DNA from: Photobacterium aquimaris
GTDB taxonomy: Bacteria; Pseudomonadota; Gammaproteobacteria; Enterobacterales; Vibrionaceae
DNA: 64,000 bases
Assembly: GCF_002954455.1 (NCBI RefSeq)
Contig: NZ_MSCC01000002.1
Location: 60,986-124,985 of the forward strand
Direction: 5' to 3'
Positions within the stretch are counted from its first letter, which is position 1; each line of letters starts with the position of its first letter. This document shows, in pieces, positions 27,996-36,579 of the stretch. Position numbers and translations under genes: made by a program. The notes below the pieces were generated by a model. That model saw only the letters and a program-made list of their open reading frames with translations. It did not search any database and was not told the DNA's origin.

Positions 27996-28245
27996 ACAAA
28001 AGGTTATTTAAAGCCTCCGTTGTAACAACACTATTCTCAGCTTGTTTGAGTCTGCGTTGTTCCCGCTGTAATAATAAATCATTATTTTCTTCTTTTTGAT
28101 CTTCTAATAATTTAAACGTTTCTGTATGTGACTTATTTATTGTAATAACTTCATTTCGTTCAATAATAAGAGATTCTAATTTACGATCCATATATTCATT
28201 TTTAACTAATAAAACCAAAACAACTGATAATAATAATATCCGCAT
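27928..28245 (-). CDS. Rz-like inner-membrane spanin
   Basis: 105 residues from the ATG at 28245 (AGGA nine bases upstream). One N-terminal membrane helix (ILLLSVVLVLLV) is followed by a long charged coiled coil (RKLESLIIERNEVITINKSH ... NDLLLQREQRRLKQ) and a short C-terminal domain ending WPGDVIDWLQQPY, the classical i-spanin end. Immediately downstream of the lysozyme gene and overlapping the lipoprotein gene, as in phage lysis cassettes. Confidence 0.85.
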   Translation of the reverse strand: MRILLLSVVLVLLVKNEYMDRKLESLIIERNEVITINKSHTETFKLLEDQKEENNDLLLQREQRRLKQAENSVVTTEALNNLLYEKEKYHNNWPGDVIDWLQQPY

Positions 28246-28256
28246 AAATGAATATC

Positions 28257-28826
28257 CTATTCTATACACCGTAAATATTCTGACTTCCGTCTTTTCACTA
28301 AGCCCTTTAACTTTTTACCTCCACCATAAACCCAGTGAGATAATTGCAAACAAGCATGTGAAAACTTTCCAGCTCTTACATAAGTGGATATTTTTGTTGC
28401 TGTAAGATCTTTATTTTTTAAAAATCGTGTGCAGCCAGTATTAAAGATAAATGATGTTAAAGCATCATACTGTCCTTGCGTAATATTATTCATCCCTAGA
28501 ATATTATTTAAACACGACTCTGCCTGCTGAATATTTAACACCCAATCTCTTGCTACTTGTTCATTATCTATTATATCAGTGGTTATATTATGAATGTTAC
28601 CAATACCATTTGTTTTATAACCAGCAGGACAACGATAACTATCTAACCTACAACCTTCATAGTCTCCTATTAATCTTAATCCTTTTGGTGTTAATTTTAA
28701 TTTTCCTTGGCTTTCGCCAGCAATAACAACATTGCCGATTGGTAATGTACTATTCCCTATTCCACCATCACCAAAAAGTGCTATCACTGCAGTAATTGAG
28801 CATAAAATTGGTTTTAATTTATTCAT
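28257..28826 (-). CDS. phage-type lysozyme (GH24), possible SAR endolysin
   Basis: 189 residues from the ATG at 28826, which overlaps the holin stop by 8 bases and has GAGGAG upstream. The catalytic set Glu57-(8)-Cys66-(5)-Thr72 (DYEGCRLDSYRCPAGYKT) is the E-C/D-T triad of family 24 lysozymes such as P21 R and P22 gp19. The N-terminal segment (PILCSITAVIALFGDGGIG) is weakly hydrophobic and rich in small residues, like a signal-anchor-release sequence, so export independent of large holin holes is likely. The C-terminus has the normal FNTGC and KRRKSEYLRC elements. It cuts peptidoglycan in the periplasm. Confidence 0.9.
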   Translation of the reverse strand: MNKLKPILCSITAVIALFGDGGIGNSTLPIGNVVIAGESQGKLKLTPKGLRLIGDYEGCRLDSYRCPAGYKTNGIGNIHNITTDIIDNEQVARDWVLNIQQAESCLNNILGMNNITQGQYDALTSFIFNTGCTRFLKNKDLTATKISTYVRAGKFSHACLQLSHWVYGGGKKLKGLVKRRKSEYLRCIE

Positions 28827-29022
28827 AAATGGACACTCCTCTTTCGCGAGCAATTTGTTGCATAATTTTCTTATGCCAATAACTCAACGATAAAGCGAAG
28901 ACTCCCATACAAAATGAAACAATTAAAGACCAAGCTTCTATTGTCATGAATTGAAAATGGCCGATGATAACAAAAACTACGAACACCATTTTATTTACTA
29001 GCCAATCCAATAACTCATACAT
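28819..29022 (-). CDS. P21-type holin / pinholin
   Basis: 67 residues with two membrane segments (about 11-28 and 32-49) and a basic C-terminal tail (HKKIMQQIARERG). Layout, size and the EAWSLIVSFCMG...SYWHKK region resemble the P21 S holin (Phage_holin_2-type). P21 holins make small holes and work with signal-anchor endolysins, which fits the neighbouring lysozyme. It is the first gene of the minus-strand lysis operon and its stop overlaps the lysozyme start. Confidence 0.82.
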   Translation of the reverse strand: MYELLDWLVNKMVFVVFVIIGHFQFMTIEAWSLIVSFCMGVFALSLSYWHKKIMQQIARERGVSIYE

Positions 29023-29476
29023 CTTATAATTCCTTGTTTATTTGAAGTAAATAGGGATTTTGCCCCAATATCTATCTCCAATGATGTAAGTCTCAATATT
29101 GGTATTTCCGGTTACTCCAGTGGGTTACTTGATGAGATGATTATCATTCATTTGACAGAGCAATGCATCAATTGTCGTTATGAAAAATTCGGAAAAGAGT
29201 GAAAATCCGAATGAATCCGAATTTCAATTGACCATTTGGTATAAGGGTAGTGTTTTTATGACAGAATTAAGCAATTAACTGACATCTCATTCACTAAAAT
29301 GCAGCAGATCGAGGTTAATAGCGGTAGGTAATCCCTATCATTCCCATAAAAGCAAAAATCTAAGCTTATCTATATCGAGCTAAAGGCTCACAATATTTTA
29401 GCTCTTTGTGGGTAATGACATTGTTTACATCAATGATTCTTGAATTTTTGCCTTCAATATTAAATAGGTAATTCAA
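29023..29476. promoter_or_regulatory. divergent control region between lysis cassette and ogr-like gene
   Basis: 454 bases without a gene. It contains an inverted repeat AAATTCGG (29185-29192) / CCGAATTT (29217-29224) with a further CCGAAT between (29207-29212), of operator appearance. A GACA...TGTC dyad around ATGCAT lies at 29154-29176. I looked for the TGT-N12-ACA site used by Ogr/Delta activators and did not find a clean match. Confidence 0.5.
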
Positions 29477-29731
29477 ATGGCAATGCGTATTCATTGTACT
29501 CAGTGTGGCGAAAAAGCACGTATTAATAAAACAAACTGGTTTTCAAATGCAGCAGCAGATTTATATTGTTCATGTTCAGATCCTGAATGTGGGCATACTT
29601 TTGTGATGTCTTTAGGCTTTAGTCATACCATCAGTCCATCTGCTAAAAACGTAAATGAACTTGTTATTGCTTTAGTTAAAACAATGCCACCAGAAAAAGT
29701 GAAAGAGCTTCATCATATGCTAACAATATAA
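29477..29731 (+). CDS. Ogr/Delta-like zinc-finger late-gene activator
   Basis: 84 residues. The first half has the four metal-binding cysteines CTQC ... CSCSDPEC (C-x2-C and C-x4-C; C-x-C also possible) followed by GHTFVMSLGFSHTISPS, the pattern of Ogr/Delta/B proteins (PF04606-like). These activate late operons, including lysis and tail genes, of P2-family phages by contacting RNA polymerase alpha. It is divergent from the lysis cassette, its most obvious target. No other P2-like late genes are present in the window. Confidence 0.85.
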   Translation: MAMRIHCTQCGEKARINKTNWFSNAAADLYCSCSDPECGHTFVMSLGFSHTISPSAKNVNELVIALVKTMPPEKVKELHHMLTI

Positions 29732-30134
29732 ACTTATGCGGAACGTTATTCGTTCCGCTTTAATGCTGTTTATAACTGCAATCATATTTTTTAACGGTGA
29801 TTGTAAAGGTAACAGGCAGAACCATTACTTTTAGTAAGTATAAAATATACTTTTACATTGTATGTAATAAATGAATCTCACTCAAAAAAATTTGCCATCA
29901 AACTTGATGTAAACGAGTCAAATCTGTCAAATATTAACCTTACAATATGCTATAGATTTCACTTTTAACTAAGTATTCGTAAATTTCCACGTCAACACAT
30001 AAACTAACTGTATAATTAACACAAAACACATCACACCAACCTTATAGCTAAACTTTTTTACTGATGTGTTAATTACGCTATTAGATACTTAATCAGTTGT
30101 TATCCCATTACTTTGATATGGTTAATCGCCCAAA
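29732..30134. promoter_or_regulatory. spacer and control region upstream of the CI-like gene
   Basis: 403 bases, no ORF recognised. After the ogr-like gene there is a hairpin GCGGAACG / CGTTCCGC (29738-29758). Closer to the CI-like gene an 11-bp inverted repeat TAATTAACACA (30013-30023) / TGTGTTAATTA (30065-30075) is a candidate operator, probably for autoregulation. Confidence 0.5.
29738..29758. terminator. hairpin after the ogr-like gene
   Basis: Perfect 8-bp stem GCGGAACG / CGTTCCGC with loop TTATT, 7 bases after the stop; followed by TTTAATG, a weak U-tract. Confidence 0.65.
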
Positions 30135-30773
30135 ATGAAACCTAATTCAACACATAAATCTCATGTTACGTCTCTTTCGTCTTACCAATATCTTGGTGGT
30201 AAAGCCGTTACATCAAAATTATGTTCAGTATTAGACATTGATGAATATCAAGATCTTGCTGATGTATTTAATATTCCACGCGGCACTGTATCAACATGGC
30301 ACTCTCGAGAAACGACACCATTTGAAATCGCTATTCGTTCTCATCTTTCAACGGGAGTATCTCTGCATTGGTTATTATTAAATGAGGGAGAAGCATTTCC
30401 TCATCTCCAAACATCAATAACTGAAGCTAATTCAGACATACTAATACTGCCTCATTACCAATTAAAATCAGGCAAACTTACACCATTACCAGTTTTATCT
30501 TTCGACCAAGCCTTACTTAAGCAATCAAGTAATGAATCTCCATTATTAATCGCATTACAGACAGCGACAGCAACGTTGATCATCGACAAAAATGACACGT
30601 TACCAATTAGCGGAAATTACCTCATTAGTATCGACCAATTAATGTCGATTAATGATATTCAACGTTTACCCGCTAATCAGCTGGTATTACATTTTGGCAA
30701 ATCTTCAATAACGATAGCCCAAAATGATATTGATATTGTTGGCAAAGTAATTATCTCAATTGAGCATGTTTAA
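30135..30773 (+). CDS. 186/P2-type phage CI repressor
   Basis: 212 residues. The N-terminal helix-turn-helix (KLCSVLDIDEYQDLADVFNI, then RGTVSTWHSRETTPFE) with the following TGVSLHWLLLNEGEAF matches the phage 186-type CI repressor N-domain (PF07022-like). The C-terminal 110 residues are beta-rich (LTPLPVLSFD, HFGKSSITIAQNDIDIVGKV) and correspond to the CI C-terminal oligomerisation domain; I see no Ser/Lys self-cleavage pair. With the ogr-like gene it forms the regulator side of a former 186-like phage. Expected to bind the inverted repeats upstream. It could control the lysis cassette together with the Ogr-like protein. Confidence 0.85.
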   Translation: MKPNSTHKSHVTSLSSYQYLGGKAVTSKLCSVLDIDEYQDLADVFNIPRGTVSTWHSRETTPFEIAIRSHLSTGVSLHWLLLNEGEAFPHLQTSITEANSDILILPHYQLKSGKLTPLPVLSFDQALLKQSSNESPLLIALQTATATLIIDKNDTLPISGNYLISIDQLMSINDIQRLPANQLVLHFGKSSITIAQNDIDIVGKVIISIEHV

Positions 30774-30813
30774 CTATCACCATCTACCATCACCACTGTT
30801 TAAAAAACAAAAA

Positions 30814-30835
30814 AAAGGCGATCCGAAGATCGCCT
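30814..30835 (-). terminator. terminator of the BCCT gene
   Basis: Perfect 9-bp stem AAGGCGATC / GATCGCCTT with a CGAA loop; the minus strand continues in seven T. The plus-strand CI gene may share it. Confidence 0.92.
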
Positions 30836-30865
30836 TATGACGTGTTTAAATCAATTTAATGCTAT

Positions 30866-32779
30866 CTATGCTTTTTGGGCTTCAAGCTCTAGCATTTCTT
30901 CTTTCTGCTTTAAAATATCATTAAAGACGCTTCGTGCTTCTTGAGCTAATTCGGAAGCTTCAAGTTTAGCTTCTTTCGCAGCCATTGCTTCTGTGGTTAG
31001 ACGGTGCAGTTCTTCAGCTAATTCTTGAGGAACCTCACCGGCATCAGCACCACTTGCTAACGCTTGTGCTCGAATTGTTTTCTTAATTTTCCAAATAGCA
31101 TTTAGTGCATCACGCTCAGCATCAGCAGCTTCAATCGCCACATCTTTTAGTTGTTCAAACTTCGCTAGCGCTATACCTTCTTTTGACCATGGATCAACAT
31201 CAGGTAGTTCTTCAATATTGATCACTGGATCTTCGTAACCATTTTGATGACTCAAGTCAAGCGATGCGGCTTTTACTGCTGAAATCATTAACATAACGGT
31301 AATGAACAACAATGGTAAACCACCAACAATTGCAGCTGTTTGCAGTGTGGCTAGTCCTCCCATAAACATCAATACTGATGGCATGAACGACATTGCAAAT
31401 GCCCAGAACAAACGGTTCCAACGCATAGGCTCTTCTGTTACATCATTTTGAACAACAGAAGCAAGAATATATGAAATAGAGTCAAACGTTGTTGCTGTAA
31501 AAATTAAACATAATAGCGTAAATACAGTAATTACAAGCGTACTAAATGGTAACTGCTCAAGAATAGAGAAGATTGCTTTGGTTGCACCTTCTGCATTCAA
31601 AATACCAACCACATCAAGCGCGCCTGATAATTGTAACGATAAACCGTAGTTACCCAGAACCATGAAGAACAGGAAGCATCCCATCGAGCCAAAAAAAATA
31701 GAGCCTGTCACCATTTGCTTAATTGTACGGCCGCGTGAAATACGTGCGATAAATAAGCCCATACTTGGTGCAAACACTAACCACCATGCCCAGTAGAAAA
31801 TAGTCCAATCTTGTGGGAAGTGCGTATCTTCAAAGGTACCGTAGCCACCAAAAGGTTCAGCCCACGTTGCCATAATAAAGAAGTTAGAAAGCATACGACC
31901 TAATGAATCTAAGCCCGTTTCTAACATAAAGATCGTCGGTCCAACAGCTAAAATAAAGGCCAATAAACCTAACGCGCCCCAGAAGTTGATATTACTTAAT
32001 ACTTTAATGCCTTTTTCCATACCTGCATAAGCAGAATAACCAAAAATACAAGTACATAAAAGAAGAACAATAATTTGAGTTTCTGTATTTTTAGGTGTAC
32101 CAAAAAGGTAATGTGCGCCCTCAGTTATCAATGGTGCGGCTAAACCTAATGTTGTAGCACCACCACCTAATAAACCAAAAATGAACAGTACATCAATTAC
32201 TTTACCTACCCAGCCGTGACTGCGTGCTTCACCAATTACTGGCATTAATGCAGCTGATACTTTCAATACTGGCTGTTTACGAACATAAAAGAAATAAGCA
32301 ATTGGCACTGCTGGTACAAGGTAAATACACCATGCAATAGGTCCCCAGTGGAAAACACCATAGGTTGCAGCCCAGCGTACAGCTTCTTCGCTACCTGGTG
32401 CTAATTGGAATGGTGGACTTTGGTAATAATAAGCCCATTCGATAGCACCCCAGTAAAGAATACTTGCACCGATACCACCACAAAATAACATTGCAGCCCA
32501 TGATGCCGTCTTAAACTCTGGTTCTTCATCTGCATCGCCCAATTTAATTTGGCCAATATCAGAAAAAACGATGTAAATCATAAAAAAGAAAGCAGCCATA
32601 CCTAGTGCTAAATATAAAAAGCCTAGTTTGTCTGTCATAAAAGTTTTAGCGACAGCAATCCATTCTGCGCCTTCTTTGGGGAATAAAAGTAGTGGAACAA
32701 CCACTGAGATCAGCATTGCTATTGCACCAAAAAATGTTGGCTTATCAATTAGCTCGAAATTTTTACGTAATGTACTCAA
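30866..32779 (-). CDS. BCCT-family betaine/choline/carnitine-type transporter
   Basis: 637 residues with about 12 membrane helices. Signature features are GGIGASILYWGAIEWAYYY (TM3 region, about residues 101-119) and DWTIFYWAWWLVFAPSMGLF (TM8 region, about 328-347), with the Trp cluster that forms the substrate cage. The first 40 residues are short and the C-terminal 110 residues are a charged, Ala/Glu-rich coiled coil (EAADAERDALNAIWKIKKTI; LTTEAMAAKEAKLEASELAQ), longer than in most BCCTs and likely an osmosensing or oligomerisation tail. Uptake of compatible solutes fits a marine host; the exact substrate cannot be told from the sequence. Confidence 0.9.
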   Translation of the reverse strand: MSTLRKNFELIDKPTFFGAIAMLISVVVPLLLFPKEGAEWIAVAKTFMTDKLGFLYLALGMAAFFFMIYIVFSDIGQIKLGDADEEPEFKTASWAAMLFCGGIGASILYWGAIEWAYYYQSPPFQLAPGSEEAVRWAATYGVFHWGPIAWCIYLVPAVPIAYFFYVRKQPVLKVSAALMPVIGEARSHGWVGKVIDVLFIFGLLGGGATTLGLAAPLITEGAHYLFGTPKNTETQIIVLLLCTCIFGYSAYAGMEKGIKVLSNINFWGALGLLAFILAVGPTIFMLETGLDSLGRMLSNFFIMATWAEPFGGYGTFEDTHFPQDWTIFYWAWWLVFAPSMGLFIARISRGRTIKQMVTGSIFFGSMGCFLFFMVLGNYGLSLQLSGALDVVGILNAEGATKAIFSILEQLPFSTLVITVFTLLCLIFTATTFDSISYILASVVQNDVTEEPMRWNRLFWAFAMSFMPSVLMFMGGLATLQTAAIVGGLPLLFITVMLMISAVKAASLDLSHQNGYEDPVINIEELPDVDPWSKEGIALAKFEQLKDVAIEAADAERDALNAIWKIKKTIRAQALASGADAGEVPQELAEELHRLTTEAMAAKEAKLEASELAQEARSVFNDILKQKEEMLELEAQKA

Positions 32780-33389
32780 ACGATATCCTTACTGCTATAT
32801 ATCATCCATAAAAAGTTACATACATGATGTTCTTTTAACACTAAAGACACAAATAACATCTGTTATGGTAATGATGAAATTTTTTGATACAAGACTAAAA
32901 AAAAAACATTTAAGGAAAAAATCAACTATCTGGTGCATTAACAATCAAAGTTAGCGTTCTACCGTTACAAATAGAAACAAATAAATACATTGGTATCGAT
33001 CTCGATATAAACTTATATATTGCATATTGATTATTTTTAAGCAAAAAATATCAAACAAGTACCATATTATTAACCAAATATAACTTCAGTTAACGTTTCA
33101 TCGCTAATATTTATAAGCTTAGAGCTTATAATGTATAACATACACATTCTCTATCATTTGAATATCATTATTATAATTTTAGTTTTTTATCACTGTAAAT
33201 AGCCGTATTAATAACCTACAAATAATAGTCGTTTGAGTTAGATTCTATTTATCAATAAAATAAAAAATTACTGTAATACGACAATATAAAAAAAATGAGA
33301 TTTAGTTACAATAATAGTAACTATTTTTAGTGTCTTATTATAAAAGTTAAGTACAATAGGCAAAATTACTTTTATTTAGAATTAATAAC
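32780..33389. promoter_or_regulatory. long A+T-rich divergent region between the BCCT gene and hns
   Basis: 610 bases of very A+T-rich DNA with no convincing gene. It contains a perfect 8-bp palindromic element TATAAGCT / AGCTTATA (33112-33130). The composition fits a promoter region autoregulated by H-NS. Confidence 0.45.
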
Positions 33390-33782
33390 ATGATTGAAAC
33401 TCTTTTAAATCTACGCTCTTTGAGAGCTCAAGCGCGTGAAATGTCTATTGAAGATCTGCAAGAAGGCCTACAAAAGTTCACTCAAGTCGTTGAAGAACGC
33501 CGTGTGGAAGAAGAAGCAGCTAAAGCAGAAAATAAAGAACAAGAAGCCAAACTGCAGAAATACCGTGATATGCTTGCAGCTGAAGGTATTACACCTGAAG
33601 AATTAATTGCATTAATTGGCGACAGCCCAAAAACAAAGAAAAAGCGTGCAGCTCGTCCAGCTAAATACAAATTCGTTGATGAAAATGGCGATGAGAAAAC
33701 GTGGACAGGTCAAGGCCGCACACCTAAAGCACTACAACAATTGCTTGATAATGGCGATGCTCTAGCTAGCTTTGAAATTTAA
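33390..33782 (+). CDS. hns: H-NS family nucleoid-associated protein
   Basis: 130 residues, typical H-NS length. An N-terminal oligomerisation part (LLNLRSLRAQAREMSIEDLQ) and a coiled coil (VVEERRVEEEAAKAENKEQE) are followed by a flexible basic linker (KTKKKRAARPAKYKF) and the C-terminal DNA-binding domain with the motif TWTGQGRTPKALQ (consensus W-x-G-x-G-R-x-P). It silences A+T-rich and acquired DNA and bridges the chromosome. A long A+T-rich upstream region suggests autoregulation. Followed by two hairpins. Confidence 0.93.
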   Translation: MIETLLNLRSLRAQAREMSIEDLQEGLQKFTQVVEERRVEEEAAKAENKEQEAKLQKYRDMLAAEGITPEELIALIGDSPKTKKKRAARPAKYKFVDENGDEKTWTGQGRTPKALQQLLDNGDALASFEI

Positions 33783-33785
33783 TAC

Positions 33786-33863
33786 ATCATCTACTTATAT
33801 TAAGTAGATGATATTAAGTAAATGCCAAAAAACGCTCATTGTATTTCATAATGAGCGTTTTTT
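33786..33863. terminator. two hairpins after hns
   Basis: First, a perfect 12-bp stem ATCATCTACTTA / TAAGTAGATGAT (33786-33812) without a U-tract. Second, stem AACGCTCATT / AATGAGCGTT (33831-33859) followed by T6 and preceded by A6, a bidirectional terminator also serving the converging gene at 33923. Confidence 0.88.
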
Positions 33864-33922
33864 ATATCAATGGTTTTAAACCAATAAAGCAGTACGAGAC
33901 AATAGCTATAATCTATTAAAAG

Positions 33923-34492
33923 TTACTTATTTTCTGCCGCTTGCTGCTCTGGTGTATCATTACGTGTTGTAAACAACTTATAGCTCATAATGATAATAAC
34001 CAGTGCTTTAATGATCATCATCTGTGGGTTACCAAAATAACCGACCATACCAACAAAGCCTGATAGCAACATCAATAATCGATATTTTTTTAACTCGGTC
34101 ATATATAGTGCAATAACAATCACACCAAGATCAACAAACTGTAATCCTACTGCTAACGTTGGCTCTGCAATAAAAGCATGAACGGCAACATAAACAATAT
34201 AGGATATACCAGCAATCATTACTGCAGCTAATAGTTGAATAATAATCTTTGCTGTTTGAGTAAAATCTTTAAAATATCGGTATAAATTAATGGCTGTAAC
34301 CGATAAGTTAAGGATAACTTTTGGCCACCATCCCATCAATATAGACCATATTGTATCATTCGCTGCAGAAGCAAAAGCAGCATAACGAGTAACTTTCATG
34401 GTGTTAAATATTGTAATTAATATATAAAACACCACTGATGTCCATCCTAAGATATCTTTTAACAGATCAATCACAGCAACATCTCTCAACAT
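33923..34492 (-). CDS. YgjV-like inner-membrane protein
   Basis: 189 residues with six hydrophobic helices (for example DILGWTSVVFYILITIFNTM and LLAAVMIAGISYIVYVAVHA) and a short polar C-terminus. The layout, with paired helices and short loops containing NDTIWSILMGWWPKVILN and INLYRYFKDF, resembles the Imp-YgjV family of bacterial inner-membrane proteins; similarity is moderate and a PnuC-like vitamin transporter fold is another possibility. Start at the ATG 34492 has a poor ribosome binding site; a GTG at 34474 behind GAGAG is an alternative. Function unknown. Confidence 0.6.
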   Translation of the reverse strand: MLRDVAVIDLLKDILGWTSVVFYILITIFNTMKVTRYAAFASAANDTIWSILMGWWPKVILNLSVTAINLYRYFKDFTQTAKIIIQLLAAVMIAGISYIVYVAVHAFIAEPTLAVGLQFVDLGVIVIALYMTELKKYRLLMLLSGFVGMVGYFGNPQMMIIKALVIIIMSYKLFTTRNDTPEQQAAENK

Positions 34493-34798
34493 ACCATTAA
34501 CGATTAATGGTGATTATAATAGTTTATGACATTAATATTTAATGTATATCCATATATAAAATGGAATAACACAAATATTATAGTGAATAGTATCATATGA
34601 CCATATATTATTACATCAAGGTATAATGTTAATTTACTCTTTTATATCGCTTAGCTATCAAGTACTTGCTATATTTCCCTTCATTAGCACTATTAGACTA
34701 ATTACATTGCTTAGATTCTGGTTCTTACCTCTCAATACATAAAATGCTAAATAATTAGCAGCTTTTTTATGTATCAATATTATTTCCGTTTTTTACTA
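34493..34798. other. spacer with an orphan hairpin
   Basis: 306 bases. At 34743-34767 a hairpin TGCTAA / TTAGCA followed by GCTTTTTT has the form of a plus-strand terminator although no plus-strand gene lies upstream; a small RNA ending there is possible but unsupported otherwise. Confidence 0.3.
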
Positions 34799-35311
34799 TT
34801 ATTTATCTAAAAAGTACTCATTACTAAAGTTTGATTGACACATAGTTAACACTGAAGCAACCAACCTTAAGGCCATATTAATTGACTCATCAGATTCATC
34901 ACAACTACGTAAAAGCGTAATATGATTACTTAAACAACTGTAACCTTTATTAACCAGACAAGCAGCAATGCAGGCGTAGTAATAACTTGTTTTATCTTCA
35001 ACATCTAATTCTTTTAATGGTGTTAACTGCATTGCATTAGAAACATTACAATTTAAATCAATACTATGCATAGCCATATAGTAAGCATTCGTCGCAGCCA
35101 TCCTCACAACTGCATGATGAATATCTTGACGCTGATTAGGCGTCACCTCACCAATGAGGTGTTGAATCATGCGTAATACATTCTTGTTCTGACAAGCTAA
35201 TGCTGCCGCATAAACAATAGATTGCATTCTGTTAGTCGATAATAATGATTGACGAGATATTAATGCATTAAGTAATTCTGAATGTTCACATGTTTCATCG
35301 GTAATTGGCAT
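34799..35311 (-). CDS. hypothetical all-helical protein, possibly AhpD/CMD-like
   Basis: 170 residues, almost entirely helical, no signal peptide. The helical pattern (NRMQSIVYAAALACQNKNVL; VVRMAATNAYYMAMHSIDL; CIAACLVNKGYSC) recalls the carboxymuconolactone decarboxylase/AhpD fold, which carries active-site cysteines on a helix, but the standard CxxC motif is not present at the expected place. The spaced pair CLVNKGYSC and a lone Cys near the N-terminus are visible. I therefore leave the family open. Located between a YgjV-like membrane gene and an RpoS-like sigma gene on the same strand. Confidence 0.55.
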   Translation of the reverse strand: MPITDETCEHSELLNALISRQSLLSTNRMQSIVYAAALACQNKNVLRMIQHLIGEVTPNQRQDIHHAVVRMAATNAYYMAMHSIDLNCNVSNAMQLTPLKELDVEDKTSYYYACIAACLVNKGYSCLSNHITLLRSCDESDESINMALRLVASVLTMCQSNFSNEYFLDK

Positions 35312-35498
35312 AACAACACTCCTAAAATTATGAATAATAAAGATTGATCGCTATTTATAATTTTATAATATGCTTCTTAGACAAAACTTCAATCTGCAGA
35401 TATGGAGCATAACTGTGTATTTATGATCGCTATTGTATATCACAAATATAAAATAAGGATGATAGCAATCATCCTTATTATCTATATATCATCATGGT

Positions 35499-36353
35499 TT
35501 ATGCTGATACTGAAAACAACATTTCCATATCATAGTTATCGTTAGCTAAAGAACGCTTTAGTCGCATCAGATTTTTTATTTGTAATTGACGAATCCGTTC
35601 ACGAGTTAACCCTACAGCATCAGCTACTTCTTGTAATGTTTGTGGCTCGTATCCCAATAATCCAAAACGGCGACAAATTATTTCACGATCGCGTTCACTT
35701 AATTTAGACAATACTTTTTTAGTAATCATTTGCAAGTCATTGGTTTCTAATTCTTTATCTAGACTGGCGTTTTCATCGGCGACAAAATACGATAACGAAT
35801 GATTATCGTCGTCATTCGCTGTTTGTTCAAAAGATAAAACATTCAAATTATTTGTCATTAAAAATGAAACTTCACTTACATCGCGCTTCAAGTAATCAGC
35901 GATCTCTTCCGGAGATGGCTCATTATTATTTTTAGACATTAAATCGCGATGAGCACGTAAGATAGTGTTAACTTCTTTTGATACATGAACTGGCAATCGA
36001 ATAGTACGACTTTGATTATGGATTGCACGTTCAATTGTTTGTTTTATCCACCATGATGCATAAGTAGAGAACCGAAAACCTTTCTCAGGATCAAATTTCT
36101 CAACGGCCGTAATTAAACCAATATTTCCTTCATCAATTAAATCACTCAATAATAAAGTCGACGCTCGATATTTTTTGGCTAAACTAACAACCAATCTCAA
36201 GTTTGACTCAATAAGAACACATTTAGCACTTTCATCACCAAGTAATGACTTACGACTATAAAGGATTTCATCTGATTTAGTTAACAGCGGTTTAAGTGAT
36301 ATCTCATTTAGATAAAGACGAACCACATCGCTTTCAAATGCCACTTCTTGCAT
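35499..36353 (-). CDS. RpoS-like sigma-70 family factor (paralogue)
   Basis: 284 residues, shorter than RpoS (about 320-330) because the acidic N-terminal part is reduced. Regions 1.2/2 are present ([59 protein letters not shown]), as are region 3 ([20 protein letters not shown]) and region 4 with its helix-turn-helix ([20 protein letters not shown]). The sequence is nearer to RpoS than to RpoD or RpoH, but it lacks the nlpD/mutS context of rpoS, so I take it as a second RpoS-like factor, comparable to RpoQ of Aliivibrio fischeri, a quorum-linked sigma factor. The comparison with RpoQ is inference from size and type. Confidence 0.85.
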   Translation of the reverse strand: MQEVAFESDVVRLYLNEISLKPLLTKSDEILYSRKSLLGDESAKCVLIESNLRLVVSLAKKYRASTLLLSDLIDEGNIGLITAVEKFDPEKGFRFSTYASWWIKQTIERAIHNQSRTIRLPVHVSKEVNTILRAHRDLMSKNNNEPSPEEIADYLKRDVSEVSFLMTNNLNVLSFEQTANDDDNHSLSYFVADENASLDKELETNDLQMITKKVLSKLSERDREIICRRFGLLGYEPQTLQEVADAVGLTRERIRQLQIKNLMRLKRSLANDNYDMEMLFSVSA

Positions 36354-36579
36354 ATACCATCCCTGAGCAATTAGTTGTTAGTTACTGGTTACATAGTAAT
36401 TACAATTGCACGTAATTCGCAACAATTAATTGCAATATTTAACCATTAGTTTATTCATGCTCATAATAAAACTTAATCTCAATACAACTTCCTACTTAAT
36501 CATCAGTTCCCACATTTACTTTATGCGTTTTAAGTATATTATTTAATGAATAATAATATGAATTAGTGAGTAAATATAT

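Noticed and set aside
29023-29476. Ogr-box TGT-N12-ACA search upstream of the lysis operon
   Set aside because: Every TGT in the region was followed out 12 bases and none is followed by ACA.
34743-34767. Possible sRNA terminator on the plus strand
   Set aside because: A short stem alone with no promoter that I could support; noted only as a spacer feature.
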